From Planctomycetia bacterium (GTDB lineage: Bacteria > Planctomycetota > Planctomycetia > Pirellulales > Thermoguttaceae): a stretch of DNA of 64,000 nucleotides. Every line of letters starts with the position of its first letter. Position 1 is the stretch's first letter. The notes below the pieces were generated by a model that made no database searches, was not told where the DNA came from, and saw nothing but the letters and a program-made list of their open reading frames with translations. Positions 63,541 to 64,000 of the stretch are shown one piece after another. Location: NCBI GenBank assembly GCA_030539295.1, contig JAUNSJ010000002.1, positions 1 to 64,000 of the forward strand, written 5' to 3'. The position numbers and the translations under genes were made by a program.

Positions 63541-64000
63541 ATGAAAATGCTCTCGGCTCTCGAAAAGACGGTAAGAATTGCCGCCGTACTGTTCACTTTA
63601 CTGGCCTTATTACCCACGGCCCGCTCGGGCGAGACTTCGTCTGAGGGCGAAGCGGCCTTTGCTATTGGCGAGTTCTCTGTCGAACTGCTGCACAATCCGC
63701 AGGGTATTGACGTTGCGAATCCGCAGTTCGGTTGGAAACTGCAGTCGCCTCTTTCGGCAGATTACCAAACCGCCTGGCAGATTCAACTTTTCCCGGCCAA
63801 GTGCATAGGCCAGCCGGAGGAGTCGCCAAGGTGGGATTCCGGCCGCGTTGAAAGTGACCAGCAGACCTTCGTTACCCTGCCCGGCGAACCACTTCCTGCC
63901 GCTTCCTGCTGGCACGCCAAACTTACCGTCTGGAATCGCGAAGGGGACTCCGCAACGGCAACGGCCGACTTCTCCACAGGTCTTTATCCCGACCCGAATG
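63541..64000 (+). CDS. Alpha-L-rhamnosidase (GH78), N-terminal part, runs off the window
   Basis: The frame starts at the ATG 63541 after AAAGGGG and stays open to the window end, giving 153 codons. A signal peptide covers about residues 1-30 (IAAVLFTLLALLPTARSG). The next part reads FSVELLHNPQGIDVANPQFGWKL, then WDSGRVES and a WHAKLTVWN strand. This matches the N-terminal beta-domain of bacterial alpha-L-rhamnosidases of family GH78 (usual form: LxxExxxNPLGIDxxxPxFSW ... WDSGKV). The catalytic (alpha/alpha)6 domain would lie beyond the window. An exported enzyme removing terminal rhamnose from plant or algal glycans is expected. Confidence 0.8.
   Translation, partial: MKMLSALEKTVRIAAVLFTLLALLPTARSGETSSEGEAAFAIGEFSVELLHNPQGIDVANPQFGWKLQSPLSADYQTAWQIQLFPAKCIGQPEESPRWDSGRVESDQQTFVTLPGEPLPAASCWHAKLTVWNREGDSATATADFSTGLYPDPN

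Noticed and set aside
1..64000. Search by eye for rRNA, tRNA, CRISPR arrays, insertion sequences and prophage genes
   Set aside because: No regularly spaced direct repeats, transposase-like proteins, capsid or portal proteins, or cloverleaf-like sequences were recognised. tRNAs can be missed without a dedicated search tool.

Overview
The window reads as a chromosome segment from a bacterium of the Planctomycetes (PVC superphylum), of intermediate G+C. The basis is protein content, not rRNA: two giant surface proteins begin with the planctomycete-type LEPR-XLL motif (FEALEERQLLA, FEPLEERMLLS), Pmp-like GGAI/NN repeats and choice-of-anchor tails are present, and there are several LolA-like membrane-anchored proteins. 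No rRNA, tRNA, CRISPR array, prophage or transposase is recognisable, and the segment cannot be assigned to a genus from sequence reading alone.

Region 1 (1-17.7 kb) is a cell-surface locus. A classical autotransporter (1560-3953, minus) is followed by a small conserved-looking gene and a terminator. It diverges from a 2,825-residue adhesin (six fibronectin III domains, two CSLREA-started beta-helices, RTX repeats), which is followed by a second LEPR-XLL beta-helix protein. The divergent promoter region holds several perfect inverted repeats. An ECF-type sigma factor and a soluble zinc-finger anti-sigma factor lie beyond the adhesins.

Region 2 (18-27.7 kb) contains recQ, then a visibly more A+T-rich block: three signal-peptide proteins with a single C-terminal membrane anchor and a GT39-like membrane glycosyltransferase. 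A copy of a ~137-bp dispersed intergenic repeat (also at 108-244) lies at its right edge.

Region 3 (27.7-49.7 kb) is mostly housekeeping: an isopropylmalate/isocitrate-type dehydrogenase, rsmE, a MATE exporter overlapping exbD, a GAF-sigma54 activator, a large DUF5011-repeat protein without signal peptide, a deoxyribosyltransferase-like protein, a Tat-exported hydroxypyruvate-isomerase-like protein overlapping a polyprenol-phosphate mannose synthase, alaS, an NhaD-type antiporter with rnd, mutY, an alpha/beta-hydrolase with a substituted nucleophile, and an acyltransferase/acyl-ACP synthetase fusion.

Region 4 (49.8-57.6 kb) has two small membrane proteins and a four-gene minus-strand operon. 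It encodes a Gly/Pro-rich exported protein, an ExbB/TolQ-like channel protein, a PilM-PilN (GspL-like) fusion and a PilO protein with a PilP/GspC-like tail. This looks like a compact inner-membrane pilus or type II secretion platform coupled to a proton channel and is the most interesting system in the window.

Region 5 (57.8-64 kb) contains a SHOCT-like protein, a small ORF and a rhomboid protease in a tight cluster, a SYLF protein, a WecA/MraY-family transferase, an RsbV/RsbW-like switch pair, a D-lactate-type dehydrogenase, and the start of an alpha-L-rhamnosidase (GH78) that runs off the window.
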